Below are positions 63,763-64,000 of a stretch of 64,000 nucleotides of DNA, piece after piece (position 1 is the first letter of the stretch; the number at the start of each line of letters is the position of its first letter). Made by a program: the position numbers and the translations under genes. Under the pieces are notes generated by a model. It did no database searches. It saw only the letters and a list, made by a program, of their open reading frames with translations, and was not told where the DNA came from. The stretch spans positions 1 through 64,000 of the forward strand of contig CANJPH010000004.1 of assembly GCA_947476145.1 (NCBI GenBank), in the 5' to 3' direction. This stretch comes from Bacteroidota bacterium. GTDB taxonomy: Bacteria; Bacteroidota; Bacteroidia; Chitinophagales; Chitinophagaceae.

Positions 63763-64000
63763 TTATTCTGGATGATACACTTTCTCTGCATTTTTTAATA
63801 CTACATTTTTATCCAGTGTCATTGGTTTTAAAACCTGCTCCTGATACATAGCACGTTGGTCTGCAAAATGCGGACTCTCCTTATGCATACTCGCGCCAAA
63901 AGTATTGATGGTTTCAATATGAGGCAAACTGCCATCTTTTGGGAAACGCACAATATTAATATAAGCGTCCCCACTATTCATTTTTCGGGTTCCATTTTTA
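63763..64000 (-). CDS. penicillin acylase family protein, C-terminal fragment
   Basis: The reading frame runs beyond the window end; 78 codons and the TAA are visible. The sequence SGDAYINIVRFPKDGS, GASMHKESPHFADQ and the closing helical stretch match the C-terminus of penicillin/acyl-homoserine lactone acylases, where a GDS-type strand and SPHYTDQ are typical. These N-terminal nucleophile hydrolases cleave amide bonds; the catalytic serine would lie far outside the window. Calling a specific substrate is not possible. Confidence 0.8.
   Translation of the reverse strand, partial: KNGTRKMNSGDAYINIVRFPKDGSLPHIETINTFGASMHKESPHFADQRAMYQEQVLKPMTLDKNVVLKNAEKVYHPE

Noticed and set aside
1..64000. 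tRNA, rRNA, CRISPR arrays, insertion sequences, integrases
   Set aside because: Reading the gaps on both strands gave no cloverleaf with CCA-type end, no regularly spaced repeats and no transposase or integrase motifs; small RNAs without strong structure cannot be excluded.

Overview
The window is a gene-dense, AT-rich stretch of a Bacteroidota chromosome, most likely from the Chitinophagaceae. The evidence is a SusC/SusD pair, a second TonB-dependent receptor with an N-terminal carboxypeptidase-like domain, C-terminal type IX secretion (T9SS) sorting domains, many Sec or Tat-like leaders ending in A-Q, starts without Shine-Dalgarno sequences, and several upstream elements fitting the Bacteroidota -33 TTG / -7 TAnnTTTG promoter. 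I see no rRNA, tRNA, CRISPR array, insertion sequence or prophage. No gene-free stretch exceeds 300 bases.

Layout. 1-1945: end of a DUF1800 gene and its DUF1501 partner with a T9SS tail. 2016-4811 (minus): DUF6526 membrane protein, serine hydrolase, L,D-transpeptidase-like protein. 4958-8373: a vWA protein coupled to a MoxR/Mg-chelatase-like AAA+ ATPase, then an unrecognised gene behind its own promoter and structured leader. 8498-17964: SusC/SusD, strong terminator, phosphodiester glycosidase, M14 carboxypeptidase, class IV aminotransferase. 18234-24891: a TonB receptor convergent with a double-DUF1080 protein and a Gfo/Idh/MocA oxidoreductase. 25003-33666: a VIT-type transporter, then a long minus-strand series (D-aminoacylase, alpha/beta hydrolase, Dabb, aldo/keto reductase, PhyH dioxygenase, three-gene MacAB-like efflux system). 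33794-44152: YncE/phosphoesterase fusion, serine hydrolase, DUF5916 protein, M24 peptidase (plus strand), a tail-fibre-like surface protein with a T9SS partner, and a class V PLP enzyme. 44426-48871: S9 peptidase, oxidoreductase, a cytidylyltransferase-GHMP kinase fusion and an RhaM-family mutarotase. 48873-51236: divergent TauE/SafE exporter and persulfide dioxygenase/rhodanese gene sharing a Crp/Fnr-type site. 51291-64000: two more serine hydrolases, a NIPSNAP protein, a FucP-like transporter, an ECF sigma / membrane protein / Spy-like operon, an M28 peptidase, small proteins, a short asparaginase with an esterase, DUF1684, a nucleotide-sugar dehydrogenase and the end of a penicillin acylase-family gene.

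How the genes fit together. The dominant theme is breakdown of peptides and cell-wall or glycan material at the envelope: exported M14, M24, M28 and S9 peptidases, four class C beta-lactamase-fold hydrolases, a D-aminoacylase, a YkuD protein and an acylase. Two TonB receptors and a FucP-like transporter supply uptake. A second theme is deoxysugar metabolism around 46.4-48.9 kb. A third is sulfide/persulfide handling at 48.9-51.2 kb. I found no clearly new defence or mobile system. The best candidates for something undescribed are the structured leader and orphan gene at 7.65-8.37 kb, the compact nucleotidyltransferase-kinase fusion at 47.4 kb, and the terminator-bearing leader at 44.3 kb.
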